Shown here: positions 43,863 through 52,605 of the stretch, piece by piece
Layout of the letters: each line of letters opens with the position of its first letter
Numbering within the stretch: position 1 is the first letter of the stretch
Assembly: GCA_913060495.1 (NCBI GenBank)
Contig: CAJXRP010000010.1
Coordinates: 1 to 64,000 of the forward strand
Reading direction: 5' to 3'
From: an uncultured Gammaproteobacteria bacterium
GTDB taxonomy: Bacteria > Pseudomonadota > Gammaproteobacteria > Pseudomonadales > Pseudohongiellaceae
DNA length: 64,000 bases
The notes under the pieces: generated by a model
The model's database searches: none
Seen by the model: the letters and a program-made list of their open reading frames with translations, nothing else
Told to the model about the DNA's origin: nothing
Program-made: the position numbers and the translations under genes

Positions 43863-44303
43863 ATGCACTCCCCCAAGCGGATGCTGTTTCTTGACCTTGT
43901 ATTGTCCATATTCAGGCTGAATGGACTCTTAATAGCCGAAGGAGACGACATGACCGAGGCGCTGGGCCTAACCAGCGCTAGATGGAAGGTCATAGGCGTT
44001 ATCGCGCTATCTAACTCGGGTCTAACAGTGCCAGGCATCGCCAGAGTTTTAGGCCAGTCCCGACAAGCGGTGCAGCGCATCACAGATGTCATGGTAACCG
44101 ACGGCCTGCTTTCCTATCAGTCCAACCCTAAGCACAAACGTTCGGTGCTAGTTGTACTTACCGAGGACGGTAAGACCGCTTATCAAGCGCTACGTGATGT
44201 TCAGGATCCTTGGGCGATAAAGAGCACAGAGGAAATCCCCATCGAAGAATTAGATGCGGGCCTGCGGCTTGTACGCCGCCTCATTCAGAAATTCGACAAA
44301 TAA
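43863..44303 (+). CDS. MarR-family transcriptional regulator
   Basis: A 146-aa winged-helix regulator: TSARWKVIGVIALSNSGLTVPGIA (wing-helix at about 37-60), then SRQAVQRITDVMVTDGLL and the wing KHKRSVLVVLTEDGK. ATG 43863 is chosen because AGAGGA lies 6 nt upstream; the frame extends to 43842. It ends 2 bp before nnr and is probably cotranscribed with it. Its ligand and targets are unknown. Confidence 0.85.
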   Translation: MHSPKRMLFLDLVLSIFRLNGLLIAEGDDMTEALGLTSARWKVIGVIALSNSGLTVPGIARVLGQSRQAVQRITDVMVTDGLLSYQSNPKHKRSVLVVLTEDGKTAYQALRDVQDPWAIKSTEEIPIEELDAGLRLVRRLIQKFDK

Positions 44304-44305
44304 TC

Positions 44306-45883
44306 ATGACAGGCTATCTGACTAAGTTGCCTCGCGATCTGTACTCGGCAGAGCAGGTCCGTCTGCTCGATAAGATTGCCATTGAGCAGTTCGACATGCC
44401 GGGCTTCACTCTTATGCAAACGGCAGCATCGATCGCCTTTAATAAGCTAATGGAAAAATGGCCACAGACGCGCCATGTGCAGGTATTTGCGGGCTCGGGT
44501 AATAATGCCGGCGATGGGTATCTTCTCGCCAGCTTAGCGAAAGAGGCGGGCCTGAGCACTGAGGTCATAACCCTCAGCGATCCAGGAAAACTACGCGGTG
44601 ATGCGAGGCTTGCTGCCGAATGGGCGAGCAAGCACCACGTTGTGATGACACCCTTCTCTGATTTTGATTCTGAGCACGAGAAAGACCACGCCCATCCCGT
44701 TGTTGTAGATGCACTGTTAGGCACAGGGCTAGATAGAGAAGTTGCCGGCGACTACGCAAAGGCTATCGAATTTATCAACGCAGCAGATCGACCAGTGCTT
44801 GCGATCGACATTCCTTCCGGACTCAGTGCCGACACGGGTGCGTGTCTTGGTGTTGCGGTTATCGCTGATGTGACAGTTACGTTTATCGGTTTAAAGCAGG
44901 GCCTACTCACGAATCAAGCTGGTGACTATGTTGGCGAGTTGATCTATCACGATCTTGATGTTCCAGATCGTGTTTTTACTGGCGACTCCTCTCCGCAGCC
45001 AGTCGCGCAGCGCATCGATATTAATTCTATAAGCACAATGCTGGCCCCACGCGCGATTGCTTCTCATAAAGGTAGCCACGGTCATGTGTTGGTCGTTGGT
45101 GGTGATTCGAGTTTCGGTGGAGCGGTAATAATGGCAGCGGAAGCGGCTCTGAGAAGCGGGGCAGGTCTGGTCAGTGTCATTACTCGCTCCTGTCACCGTC
45201 CAGCTTTGCTAGCGAGAAGGCCAGAAGTCATGGTGCTCGGTACCGAAGACGAGAATGCTAATGTCGACGACCTTTTTGCCAGGGCAACTACTATCGTTAT
45301 TGGCCCTGGCTTAGGTCGAGGTAATTGGGCGCGCGGGCTGATGCAGAAGGCACTCTCCACGCAAGTCTCTGCGGGCAAGCCTCTGATAATTGATGCGGAC
45401 GCCTTGCATCTACTCGCCGAGAAGCGAGAGCAGGGAGCGGCCGAGAAAGGTACCGGAATAAAGAGGGACAACTGGATACTAACTCCTCATCCGGGCGAAG
45501 CCGCTGTACTCTTGAATATGTCGACAAGCGAAATTCAGGAAGATCGTTTTAGAGCCGTGCGAGAACTAAATCATATCTGGGGCGGAGTCTGTCTTCTCAA
45601 GGGAAGTGGCAGTCTGGTCTGCGCGAACGAAAACTCGCGACAAGATGTCTTCCTCTGTAGCGAAGGGAATGCAGGCATGGCAACCGGTGGTATGGGCGAT
45701 GTGCTAAGTGGAGTTGTCGGCGGCTTAGTCGCCCAGGGAAATTCCTTAGAAAACAGTCTTTGTGCCGGAATTTGTATTCACGGCGAAGCGGCAGATCTTT
45801 CTATGCAGAAAGATGGTCAGCGCGGTATGGCCGCGACAGATCTGATGCCCTATATCAGGCAACTCGTAAATCCTGCTTGGTAA
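44306..45883 (+). CDS. nnr: Bifunctional NAD(P)H-hydrate epimerase/dehydratase
   Basis: A 525-aa repair enzyme. The N-terminal NnrE domain (residues 1 to about 215; AGSGNNAGDGYLLA, DALLGTGLDREV) epimerises damaged NAD(P)HX. The C-terminal NnrD domain (GHVLVVGGDSSFGGAVIM, PHPGEAAVLL, GNAGMATGGMGDVLSG) dehydrates it using ADP. The ATG at 44306 follows the marR stop by 2 nt. In E. coli and many relatives nnr directly precedes tsaE, but here about 6 kb of other genes separates them. Confidence 0.92.
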   Translation: MTGYLTKLPRDLYSAEQVRLLDKIAIEQFDMPGFTLMQTAASIAFNKLMEKWPQTRHVQVFAGSGNNAGDGYLLASLAKEAGLSTEVITLSDPGKLRGDARLAAEWASKHHVVMTPFSDFDSEHEKDHAHPVVVDALLGTGLDREVAGDYAKAIEFINAADRPVLAIDIPSGLSADTGACLGVAVIADVTVTFIGLKQGLLTNQAGDYVGELIYHDLDVPDRVFTGDSSPQPVAQRIDINSISTMLAPRAIASHKGSHGHVLVVGGDSSFGGAVIMAAEAALRSGAGLVSVITRSCHRPALLARRPEVMVLGTEDENANVDDLFARATTIVIGPGLGRGNWARGLMQKALSTQVSAGKPLIIDADALHLLAEKREQGAAEKGTGIKRDNWILTPHPGEAAVLLNMSTSEIQEDRFRAVRELNHIWGGVCLLKGSGSLVCANENSRQDVFLCSEGNAGMATGGMGDVLSGVVGGLVAQGNSLENSLCAGICIHGEAADLSMQKDGQRGMAATDLMPYIRQLVNPAW

Positions 45884-45893
45884 TAATCACTTA

Positions 45894-47873
45894 CTATTGT
45901 GTTCTTATCTCCAATTCATGGATGCTATAACGGCCAGAGAGATGGCCAGGGTCGATCCGAATTCGGCTGTCAGTGGCAATCCCACTAAGGTCGAAGGCTA
46001 TCTGGTTGAGTCCGACTTCAATGTTGCGGTGCATCGTGTGCTGTTCAGAATAACCTGCCCCAACTTTAGTTTCGTAGTAGATAGCTACATCTAGCTTCTC
46101 ATCGCTATTCAGCGTCAGATAGAGAGTCGCATCGTCATATTCTACATTCGACAATCTAGGCAGTAGGAAGTGGGGATCTCCATCCATCGCATCAAACTCT
46201 AGGCGTCCGTAATCAAACTCTATGTTTACGATACTATTCGAATAGGTTATTTCTTGGGCTGCTACCCGACTTAGCGAGTAGACAATATTTTCCTCTATTG
46301 TAGAGAGGTGGTTGCTATTGATGTAGCGAATAGCATTGAGACGGTCTGGATCGAAGGTATCTCTCTCGGCATCTGCAAGGGACGTATTAAGCAGGTTTAG
46401 CCCTGCAAGGAAGGCCACGTCGTGTTGAACTTCTAATAGCTGCAATACAGTAGGCGAAATATCTAGCGGCGTAGCAAATATTCCTTTCTCTGCAGCAACA
46501 CCTGTGTTCAGTACATTGAAATACAGTCGTCGCTGATAATCTGGAGGGAATAATGGGAATGCATTGTTGCGCATAGCGAGATGATCGGAGGCAAGAACCA
46601 CAACAGTGTCTTCATAGATGGGATGCGCTTTGACTTGATTGAGGAATTCCCCCAAAAGATAGTCGGTACAGTGAACAGCATGCAAGATTGAATTGTCGAT
46701 ATTCTCATACTCGCTGCAGCTTGCAGAGGGCTCCCCTGTTGGGTGATGGGTATCGACGGTGAGTAGTGTTAGGTTAAAAGGCTGTTCTGATTCGGCCAGA
46801 CTATTAAACTGCTCAAGAGCTTTGGAAAACAATGAATCATCATAGAGCCCCCAGCCGTTCACATACTCAGTGTCCTCAAGTTTAGCAATTAGTTCGTAGC
46901 GACCTAGGGTTGTGTCAAAGCCATGTTCTTGGAGGAAGCTGCCTTTACCAGCGAACTCGAGTGCAGCGCCACCCATGAATACTTGTTGGTATCCTGCGCT
47001 ATCCAAGACATCAGGCAAGCAAGTAGCCTTGTCGAGCATGCGTGAGAATAGAATTTCATTTCCGCCCAAACTAGACTCATAGAGGAGTGGTGTGCCACAT
47101 AGGCTAGATACCAGCCCTGCCATTGTCCAACTCGAACCTACAACTTGTTGCATATTATCAAGTTGCCATCCTTCTTCGTTTAGTGCTTGTAGGTTCGGTG
47201 TTAGTCCCGGGAAGAGGTCCTCATCGGTATAGATCGCTTCAACGCCTTCGAGGAAGACCAATAATAGGTTTTTTCCAGGACTCGAAGTGATTTGCGTATT
47301 GGACAGTGCGCCTTGGTCCAGATCTAATTCTTCCCAGGCTATAACATCGAGTGAATCCATCTTCGTCGATAGTGCGGAGTTTGCGATGGCTACGACTGAT
47401 GGGCGCAACCCAGGATCTAATATTAGCGCCAGAAGGAAAAATCCTGCGAGTGTGCTTGGCGAATAACTAGAGCGAGGTGTTCTATGTCTAAAATAATAGA
47501 ACCCAAGTAGCACACAGATTGTCCAGCCTATTACTAGAAGCATTAAGGGGAGATAAGCAGTCTGAGCCTCGCGCAATGTTGTCAGGTTGAGATGGAAAAG
47601 ATATTGTTGATTGAAGTAGCTTCCCTGTAGGTAGTAGCTAATAAATTGTGAGGCGTAGTACAAAGACAGCAAATAAACTGACACGAAGCCAATGCAGGTT
47701 CTGGGAGTTCTGCCCTCGATATGGCTGATAAGTGCCGTGGTGGTAAGAACAACTAGGCTCACGGAAACCAGCGCAGCAATAACGGAGAGCAGACTTCGAT
47801 CAAGGCTGTAATAGTGAGCAAGGGCGACGGGTACATAAAAAAGTAACAGCTGTATTCTCTGCATCGAACTCAT
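45894..47873 (-). CDS. LTA-synthase-like phosphoglycerol transferase, OpgB-like
   Basis: A 659-aa inner-membrane protein with five N-terminal helices and a periplasmic sulfatase-fold domain from about residue 200. LLLVFLEGVEAIYTDED supplies the metal-binding Glu, SSWTMAGLVSSLCGTPL the catalytic Thr, TVDTHHPTG the His pair and VVLASDHLAM the Asp-His. It resembles MdoB/OpgB, which moves phosphoglycerol from phosphatidylglycerol to periplasmic glucans and leaves diacylglycerol. The dgkA gene immediately upstream supports this. The acceptor, glucan or other glycan, is not shown. Confidence 0.85.
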   Translation of the reverse strand: MSSMQRIQLLLFYVPVALAHYYSLDRSLLSVIAALVSVSLVVLTTTALISHIEGRTPRTCIGFVSVYLLSLYYASQFISYYLQGSYFNQQYLFHLNLTTLREAQTAYLPLMLLVIGWTICVLLGFYYFRHRTPRSSYSPSTLAGFFLLALILDPGLRPSVVAIANSALSTKMDSLDVIAWEELDLDQGALSNTQITSSPGKNLLLVFLEGVEAIYTDEDLFPGLTPNLQALNEEGWQLDNMQQVVGSSWTMAGLVSSLCGTPLLYESSLGGNEILFSRMLDKATCLPDVLDSAGYQQVFMGGAALEFAGKGSFLQEHGFDTTLGRYELIAKLEDTEYVNGWGLYDDSLFSKALEQFNSLAESEQPFNLTLLTVDTHHPTGEPSASCSEYENIDNSILHAVHCTDYLLGEFLNQVKAHPIYEDTVVVLASDHLAMRNNAFPLFPPDYQRRLYFNVLNTGVAAEKGIFATPLDISPTVLQLLEVQHDVAFLAGLNLLNTSLADAERDTFDPDRLNAIRYINSNHLSTIEENIVYSLSRVAAQEITYSNSIVNIEFDYGRLEFDAMDGDPHFLLPRLSNVEYDDATLYLTLNSDEKLDVAIYYETKVGAGYSEQHTMHRNIEVGLNQIAFDLSGIATDSRIRIDPGHLSGRYSIHELEIRTQ

Positions 47874-47942
47874 TGCTGATTTCCATTATCTAGCTTTTTC
47901 AAAATCATCCTTCCTAGCAGAGCTTACCCAGAGTGAGAAAGC

Positions 47943-48320
47943 CTAGAGAAGCAGCATGGCCCATGTGAATACAACTAATAGCAGCGCTACGAACACTGCC
48001 GCCGAGCCTATGTCTTTTGCTCTCCCGGCTAGAGTATGAAACTCTCTACCCCCTCTATCGATAGTTGCCTCTAGGGCGGAATTGACTAATTCCATAAGCA
48101 AGACGACAAACAGAGAGCCAATGAGTAACACTTGTTCAACTCGAGACTGGCCTAGCCAGAGCCCTGTGGGAGCTAGAATACAGAACGCGAATACCTCTAT
48201 CCGAAATGCTTCCTCGTGCTGCAATGCAGCCTTGAGACCAGCTAAGGAAAACCCCGTCGCGGCAATCAATCTTGCCAAGCCCTTTTTCTTCGCGGGTAAT
48301 TGTGAAGCAGATTTATTCAT
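47943..48320 (-). CDS. dgkA: Diacylglycerol kinase
   Basis: A 125-aa trimeric-type membrane kinase with three helices. The family motifs EEAFRIEVF and LMELVNSALEATIDRGG (residues about 75-92) contain the catalytic Glu and metal-binding residues. It phosphorylates diacylglycerol to phosphatidate, recycling the by-product of OpgB-type transfer. It is encoded just upstream of the opgB-like gene in the same orientation. Confidence 0.92.
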   Translation of the reverse strand: MNKSASQLPAKKKGLARLIAATGFSLAGLKAALQHEEAFRIEVFAFCILAPTGLWLGQSRVEQVLLIGSLFVVLLMELVNSALEATIDRGGREFHTLAGRAKDIGSAAVFVALLLVVFTWAMLLL

Positions 48321-48368
48321 TCTCGAAAACTATTTCCAGACTATATTAGGGCAAGTATAGCGTAAGCA

Positions 48369-49409
48369 CTACGCGCCTACATCTAGCAGGCTCCAGTCTT
48401 CATTGTCACCGAGGAGCTCTTTTACTTGTGGTGGACGATAACTACTATCGGCCAGATAGCGTTCTTTCACACTTGGATGTAGTTTTGTGGGCTGATCGTC
48501 GATCACCAGCGGTCTAATTAATGGAGTTTTGAATCGGTAAACATGATTGCGAGACTTGTGAATATTAGCTTTAACTCCATCGGTAAGAGCTGTGGTGATA
48601 TGTGGTTCAATCCTCAAGCCCTTTTTTTTTGCTTCGCTCAGCATCCATTTAAGCGGTGCATCGGCGGCAATAAGCTTTGTGTCTCTATCCGGCGGGTAAG
48701 AGCCGCCAATATCTGCGTGTACTCCCGCGAACCAAACCTGTTTTAGATCTACTCCCGTGCGGGATTCCCATACAGTAGGCTCGAAGTCTTCGCGCTGTTC
48801 ATCAATCGCCATGGCGTGACGCGCGAAAGAAACATTTGATCCCATCTTCGTGTCGTAGAATTCATCTTTGCTCTCGAATAAACCCATCAAGCTAAAAGGA
48901 ATCCCTAGTGCGCCAACGGTATCCCACACTCCGACAAAGTGAACCTTGCGCGATCGATGACAATAATCAGTACGAAATTGCATGGCGTCATCTCCCGAGG
49001 GATGATTCGCATCACTCGAGCTCTTGTAAATATCCCAAGCCTCGAAGATGCGTTTAGCGTCGGGCCTTTTTAGGATGCCACAGTTATTGATAAGCCCGCT
49101 CAGCGCTCTCACCGTGTAGGCGCCGCGGCTGAAGCCGAACAGGTAAATCTTGTCACCGCTGGCATAGTTTTGAACGATGTAACGATAACCATCTAAGATA
49201 TTTTTGTGAATACCGCGGCCAGTCGCGCCCGCGCTCATATTGCTGTGGTAGGAGCCTAGGCCCCAGTCATAGAACACGTGTTGTTTCAGTGAGCCTGAAG
49301 AAGGTTTGATGGCGCGAGCCAATCTCAAGACATTGCTTGGAAAGTCTTTTTGGATGTCTTCCTCTGGTCGGTTCCAGGTGCCATCTGCACAGATTACGAT
49401 GTTGGCCAC
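48369..49409 (-). CDS. DUF2235 alpha/beta hydrolase
   Basis: A 346-aa hydrolase of the DUF2235 family. The nucleophile elbow is GFSRGAYTVRA near residue 92, and the domain begins IVICADGTWN. A second motif, FVGVWDTVGALG, is near residue 155 and FAGVHADIGGSY near 228. Related proteins include type VI secretion phospholipase effectors, but no T6SS gene or immunity gene is nearby, so a general lipase or esterase role is equally possible. GTG is the start, with AGAGGAG upstream. Confidence 0.85.
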   Translation of the reverse strand: MANIVICADGTWNRPEEDIQKDFPSNVLRLARAIKPSSGSLKQHVFYDWGLGSYHSNMSAGATGRGIHKNILDGYRYIVQNYASGDKIYLFGFSRGAYTVRALSGLINNCGILKRPDAKRIFEAWDIYKSSSDANHPSGDDAMQFRTDYCHRSRKVHFVGVWDTVGALGIPFSLMGLFESKDEFYDTKMGSNVSFARHAMAIDEQREDFEPTVWESRTGVDLKQVWFAGVHADIGGSYPPDRDTKLIAADAPLKWMLSEAKKKGLRIEPHITTALTDGVKANIHKSRNHVYRFKTPLIRPLVIDDQPTKLHPSVKERYLADSSYRPPQVKELLGDNEDWSLLDVGA

Positions 49410-49424
49410 GTTTCTGTATCTCCT

Positions 49425-50408
49425 CTACTCAAAAGTACGGCGATGCCATTCCACTATGCCCCGTCCGATAGCTTGTGGATTGTCTTCTTGAATGTAATGA
49501 CCCCCATAGCCTACGAAATCAATCTCAACATTGCGGTAGTTGTCACGCATCCATTCCGCGGCAGCGGGGCCACCCAATGCGCCCGGAGCGGCATATTGCA
49601 CGAGTTTAGGATGTGCTGACGTGCGTAGCCATTCTCCGATGTTCTCGATCACTTCCACATTGCGTGCGGGCTCGCCCGCTATTGGAAGTTCATTGGGCCA
49701 TACATAAATAGGGAAGCGCGACTCTACATCCGTAAACGGCTCCCGGTAGACATCTTTCTCGGCTTCAGTCATCGATCGTGTCCGGGTGCCCGTAAGCAGA
49801 ATGTTCTCAATAAACATATTCTGATTAATTAGCAGCTCGCGGCCGCTTTCAGGATCTCGGAAGTTTGCAAAGAAGCCAGCATCTTCCATGGGGAAGGTAG
49901 GAGGAATGAGGGCCTCCATCATTGCCACACCCTTTACATTGTCCGAGTTCTCCATCGCGTAGTTTAAGCCGAGAACAGAGCCCCAGTCGTGAATGACCAA
50001 GATGACGTCTTTGAGTTCCATGGCTTCAATGAATGCTTCGATATAGCCGTAGTGAGTCTGGAATGTGTAGTCAAGATCTCTAGGTTGTTCTGATTTGCCG
50101 AAGCCGATGTTATCCACAGCAACGATACGGTGATGGGGTTTTACATAGCGCATCACGTTGCGCCAGAGATAGGAAGAGGTAGGGTTTCCGTGCAGGAATA
50201 AGAAGGTATCGCCTTCGGTATTGCCTTCGTCTATATAGTGAAGTGAATGCCCGTTAATCGAAATGTATTTAGACGCATAATCAAAATCAGCAGAGAAGAC
50301 TTCGGCGCGAGGATCTGTGTCAGGCTGTGCTAGTGCAAGGGAACTAACTAGCACAGATATGCCAATTTTGAGTAGTTGTGTGCAAGCCTTTACTAGTTTC
50401 GATTTCAT
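49425..50408 (-). CDS. Periplasmic haloalkane dehalogenase-like hydrolase
   Basis: A 327-aa alpha/beta hydrolase with the full active-site pattern of subfamily II haloalkane dehalogenases. The nucleophile is Asp141 with halide-binding Trp142 in VIHDWGS. The second halide ligand Asn75 is in HGNPTSSYLW, the acid Glu165 in MMEALIPP, and the base His304 in GYGGHYIQE. An N-terminal signal peptide (ISVLVSSLALA, cleavage before QP) is unusual because most characterised enzymes are cytoplasmic. I prefer ATG 50408. The frame is open to 50429. An epoxide hydrolase is the main alternative, but that lacks the Asn-Trp pair. Confidence 0.82.
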   Translation of the reverse strand: MKSKLVKACTQLLKIGISVLVSSLALAQPDTDPRAEVFSADFDYASKYISINGHSLHYIDEGNTEGDTFLFLHGNPTSSYLWRNVMRYVKPHHRIVAVDNIGFGKSEQPRDLDYTFQTHYGYIEAFIEAMELKDVILVIHDWGSVLGLNYAMENSDNVKGVAMMEALIPPTFPMEDAGFFANFRDPESGRELLINQNMFIENILLTGTRTRSMTEAEKDVYREPFTDVESRFPIYVWPNELPIAGEPARNVEVIENIGEWLRTSAHPKLVQYAAPGALGGPAAAEWMRDNYRNVEIDFVGYGGHYIQEDNPQAIGRGIVEWHRRTFE

Positions 50409-50444
50409 ATTTTTTCTCGACTGCTTCATTATTTTTAGTAGAGC

Positions 50445-51056
50445 CTAGCTAAGCACTGGCTTTTTATTCGACAGAGGGATAATAAACCATTCGGCGATAA
50501 TGAGGTTGGGAACCCAGCACAACCAGGCTATTGCCTGGTAGGCTTCTTCGAACTCATAGCCGGCGATTTGACTGATGGGTAAGTAGAGTCTTAGCGTCAC
50601 GGCGGCGAGCGTCAGCGCATAACTTCGAATCATCCAGTCTTGATGAATGCGTACCTTGCCTGCGCGAATATGTCGATAGGCCATGGAGGTTGTGACGATC
50701 CAGCCTACCGCCAGCATGCCAAAGCCCCAATGACTCACGATTCCGCCAGTAGAATAGAAGGCCAGATACAGGCCCGCAAAACCACCGACTATGCAGCCCA
50801 CCACGTAGATACGCCCAAGTATCCTGTGAACAGGCAAATATTTGCTGCGCAGGCGCGCGCTAAATTGCAATGCGCCAATGATCAGCACTACGCCACCTGC
50901 GAAGAAGTGCAATAGCGTTCCAGTCGCGGAGGCTTCCTCGATCATGTTGACGACAAAATCTTGCCTAAGCGCGGGTGATAGCGCTGCACCTAGTGCGTAG
51001 AGCCCTATGCCAAAGGCTAAGAAGGTCATTAAGTACCAAGAGAGGGTCTTCGTCAT
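50445..51056 (-). CDS. DUF2306-family membrane protein
   Basis: A 203-aa inner-membrane protein with about six helices and DUF2306 features such as FSARLRSKYLPVHRILGRIYV and GKVRIHQDWMIRSYALT, with conserved His residues in membrane-adjacent segments that could bind haem or metal. ATG 51056 is preferred. The frame is open to 51113 through the inverted repeat. Function unknown. Confidence 0.78.
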   Translation of the reverse strand: MTKTLSWYLMTFLAFGIGLYALGAALSPALRQDFVVNMIEEASATGTLLHFFAGGVVLIIGALQFSARLRSKYLPVHRILGRIYVVGCIVGGFAGLYLAFYSTGGIVSHWGFGMLAVGWIVTTSMAYRHIRAGKVRIHQDWMIRSYALTLAAVTLRLYLPISQIAGYEFEEAYQAIAWLCWVPNLIIAEWFIIPLSNKKPVLS

Positions 51057-51083
51057 AGATTCGTACCGTGGGGTATGAGTAAA

Positions 51084-51129
51084 TGGGGTCAGAGCGTTTA
51101 TACAGTACTGCATTTCTAGTCTGACCCCA
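51084..51129. repeat. REP-like inverted repeat with TGGGGTCAGA ends
   Basis: TGGGGTCAGA (51084-51093) and TCTGACCCCA (51120-51129) are perfect 10-bp inverted repeats around a 26-bp spacer. TGGGGTCAG/CTGACCCCA termini are common to many gammaproteobacterial REP or IS200-like palindromes linked to RAYT-type transposases. No transposase gene is next to it, so it looks like a solo element. It lies between the DUF2306 and TruA-family genes. Confidence 0.7.
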
Positions 51130-51159
51130 ATTAATATCTGAAATTCGAGGCGGCATTCA

Positions 51160-51963
51160 TTGCAAATGACACATCACTATTATCGAGTAATAGTCTCCTA
51201 CAATGGCGGCAATTATTTTGGTTGGCAAGACTTGGGCGATGCAGAGGAAAAGGCTACAGTCCAAGGAACGATCACTCAAGCCCTCAGGAAAATCTGTAAA
51301 TATGCAGATTGCATTGTGGCAGGGGCAAGTCGAACGGATGCTGGCGTTCATGCGCAAGGGCAAGTTGCCAAATTGTCTATCCCTTTGGAAATTACTCCAG
51401 AAAAACTACAGCTCGGTCTTAATTCCTTATTGCCTGAGGATATTCGGATTCAGCAATGCACTCAATGTGAAGCTGCGTTTAATCCAAACAAACACAGTAC
51501 CAGTAAAAGATACCGCTACTATTTTTGTACCGACAAGATCAGCTCGCCACTAGTAAATGGAATTGTTGCTCATGTTCCGCCGAGAATTGAAACTGCTCAT
51601 AATTATTCTCAACTAGATCTTGAAAGCATGAGACAAGCCTGCAAACTTTTTGTAGGGGAGCACGATTTTTATAGTTTTTCCAGCATCGACAAAAATATTG
51701 GTTCAACTGTTCGAACAGTCAGTAGTCTCGAATTGCAGCGAACAGAAGTATTGGATTTAGATGTTGAGGTCTACTATTTCGAGATCGAGGGAGATGGATT
51801 CTTACGCCATATGGTTCGTTATATTGTTGCTGCGATATTTGACGTGGGAAGACACGCTATAGAATCTGAGGATATAAGCCAGGCGCTATGTAATCGAAAT
51901 GATATGAAGCTCACTCCAAAAGCTAAGGCCCGAGGGCTACACTTGATCGAAATTACTTACTAG
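51160..51963 (+). CDS. TruA-family tRNA pseudouridine synthase
   Basis: A 267-aa enzyme that would convert uridine to pseudouridine in the anticodon stem-loop of tRNAs. The catalytic Asp60 is in GASRTDAGVHAQGQ, and other motifs are YNGGNYFGWQ, KRYRYYF and GDGFLRHMVRYIV. The start is TTG 51160, with GAGG 9 nt upstream, or ATG 51166. The gene is visibly richer in A and T than its neighbours and lies beside a solo REP-like element, so it may be a second, acquired TruA. I do not use the symbol truA because the resident copy is probably elsewhere. Confidence 0.85.
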   Translation: MQMTHHYYRVIVSYNGGNYFGWQDLGDAEEKATVQGTITQALRKICKYADCIVAGASRTDAGVHAQGQVAKLSIPLEITPEKLQLGLNSLLPEDIRIQQCTQCEAAFNPNKHSTSKRYRYYFCTDKISSPLVNGIVAHVPPRIETAHNYSQLDLESMRQACKLFVGEHDFYSFSSIDKNIGSTVRTVSSLELQRTEVLDLDVEVYYFEIEGDGFLRHMVRYIVAAIFDVGRHAIESEDISQALCNRNDMKLTPKAKARGLHLIEITY

Positions 51964-52041
51964 AAGCATAGGGAGTATTTCTTATAGATCTGTTTGCTAC
52001 GTTACTGCACCCTATAGTCATTCTGCTTTATACTTCCCTGC

Positions 52042-52560
52042 ATGAAAACTGAACATCAAATAGATCTAGCCGATGAGGAAGCTACCCTCGAATTCGGCTC
52101 CCGACTGGCCGCAGCTCTGTTTCGTGACCCGATCGCAAATAGTGTCTCTCCCATTGAAGGAAAGGCTGTCGCCCATCTCGGCGGTATGATTTACCTCCAA
52201 GGAGACCTCGGTGCAGGCAAAACAACTTTAAGCCGCGGATTCATGCGAGGCTTTGGTTATACCGGTGCTGTAAAGAGTCCTACCTATACCTTGGTCGAAC
52301 CCTACGAATTCGAGCTGGGCAACATCTATCACTTTGATCTGTATCGACTGGCGGACCCCGAAGAAGTGGCCTATTTGGGCACCGACGAGTATTTTGCCGA
52401 GTCTAATCTCTGTCTCGTGGAATGGGCTGAAAAGGGCGCAAAATGGCTACCTCCAGCGGATTTATTGATCGAAATCGCGGATCAGGGAACGGGTCGCCGT
52501 CTGACTTGTCAAAGCCTCACAGAGAAAGGCGCCATAATTGCCAAAAGATTATGGCCTTGA
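52042..52560 (+). CDS. tsaE: tRNA threonylcarbamoyladenosine biosynthesis ATPase TsaE
   Basis: A 172-aa ATPase needed with TsaB, TsaC and TsaD for the t6A37 modification of tRNA. Walker A GDLGAGKTT is at residues 54-62, KSPTYTLVEPYE at 79-90, and LVEWAEKG near 135. A short insert of about 15 residues (ANSVSPIEGKAVAHLG) precedes Walker A. It starts the conserved block tsaE-amiB-mutL-miaA-hfq-hflX-hflKC. Confidence 0.93.
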   Translation: MKTEHQIDLADEEATLEFGSRLAAALFRDPIANSVSPIEGKAVAHLGGMIYLQGDLGAGKTTLSRGFMRGFGYTGAVKSPTYTLVEPYEFELGNIYHFDLYRLADPEEVAYLGTDEYFAESNLCLVEWAEKGAKWLPPADLLIEIADQGTGRRLTCQSLTEKGAIIAKRLWP

Positions 52561-52605
52561 GGCCGTTGTATTAGACATCGAGAAGTATGTCTCAAAGAAT
52601 TGCTC

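Noticed and set aside
48369-49409. DUF2235 protein as a type VI secretion phospholipase effector
   Set aside because: No VgrG, PAAR, immunity or other T6SS gene nearby; only the hydrolase fold is supported.
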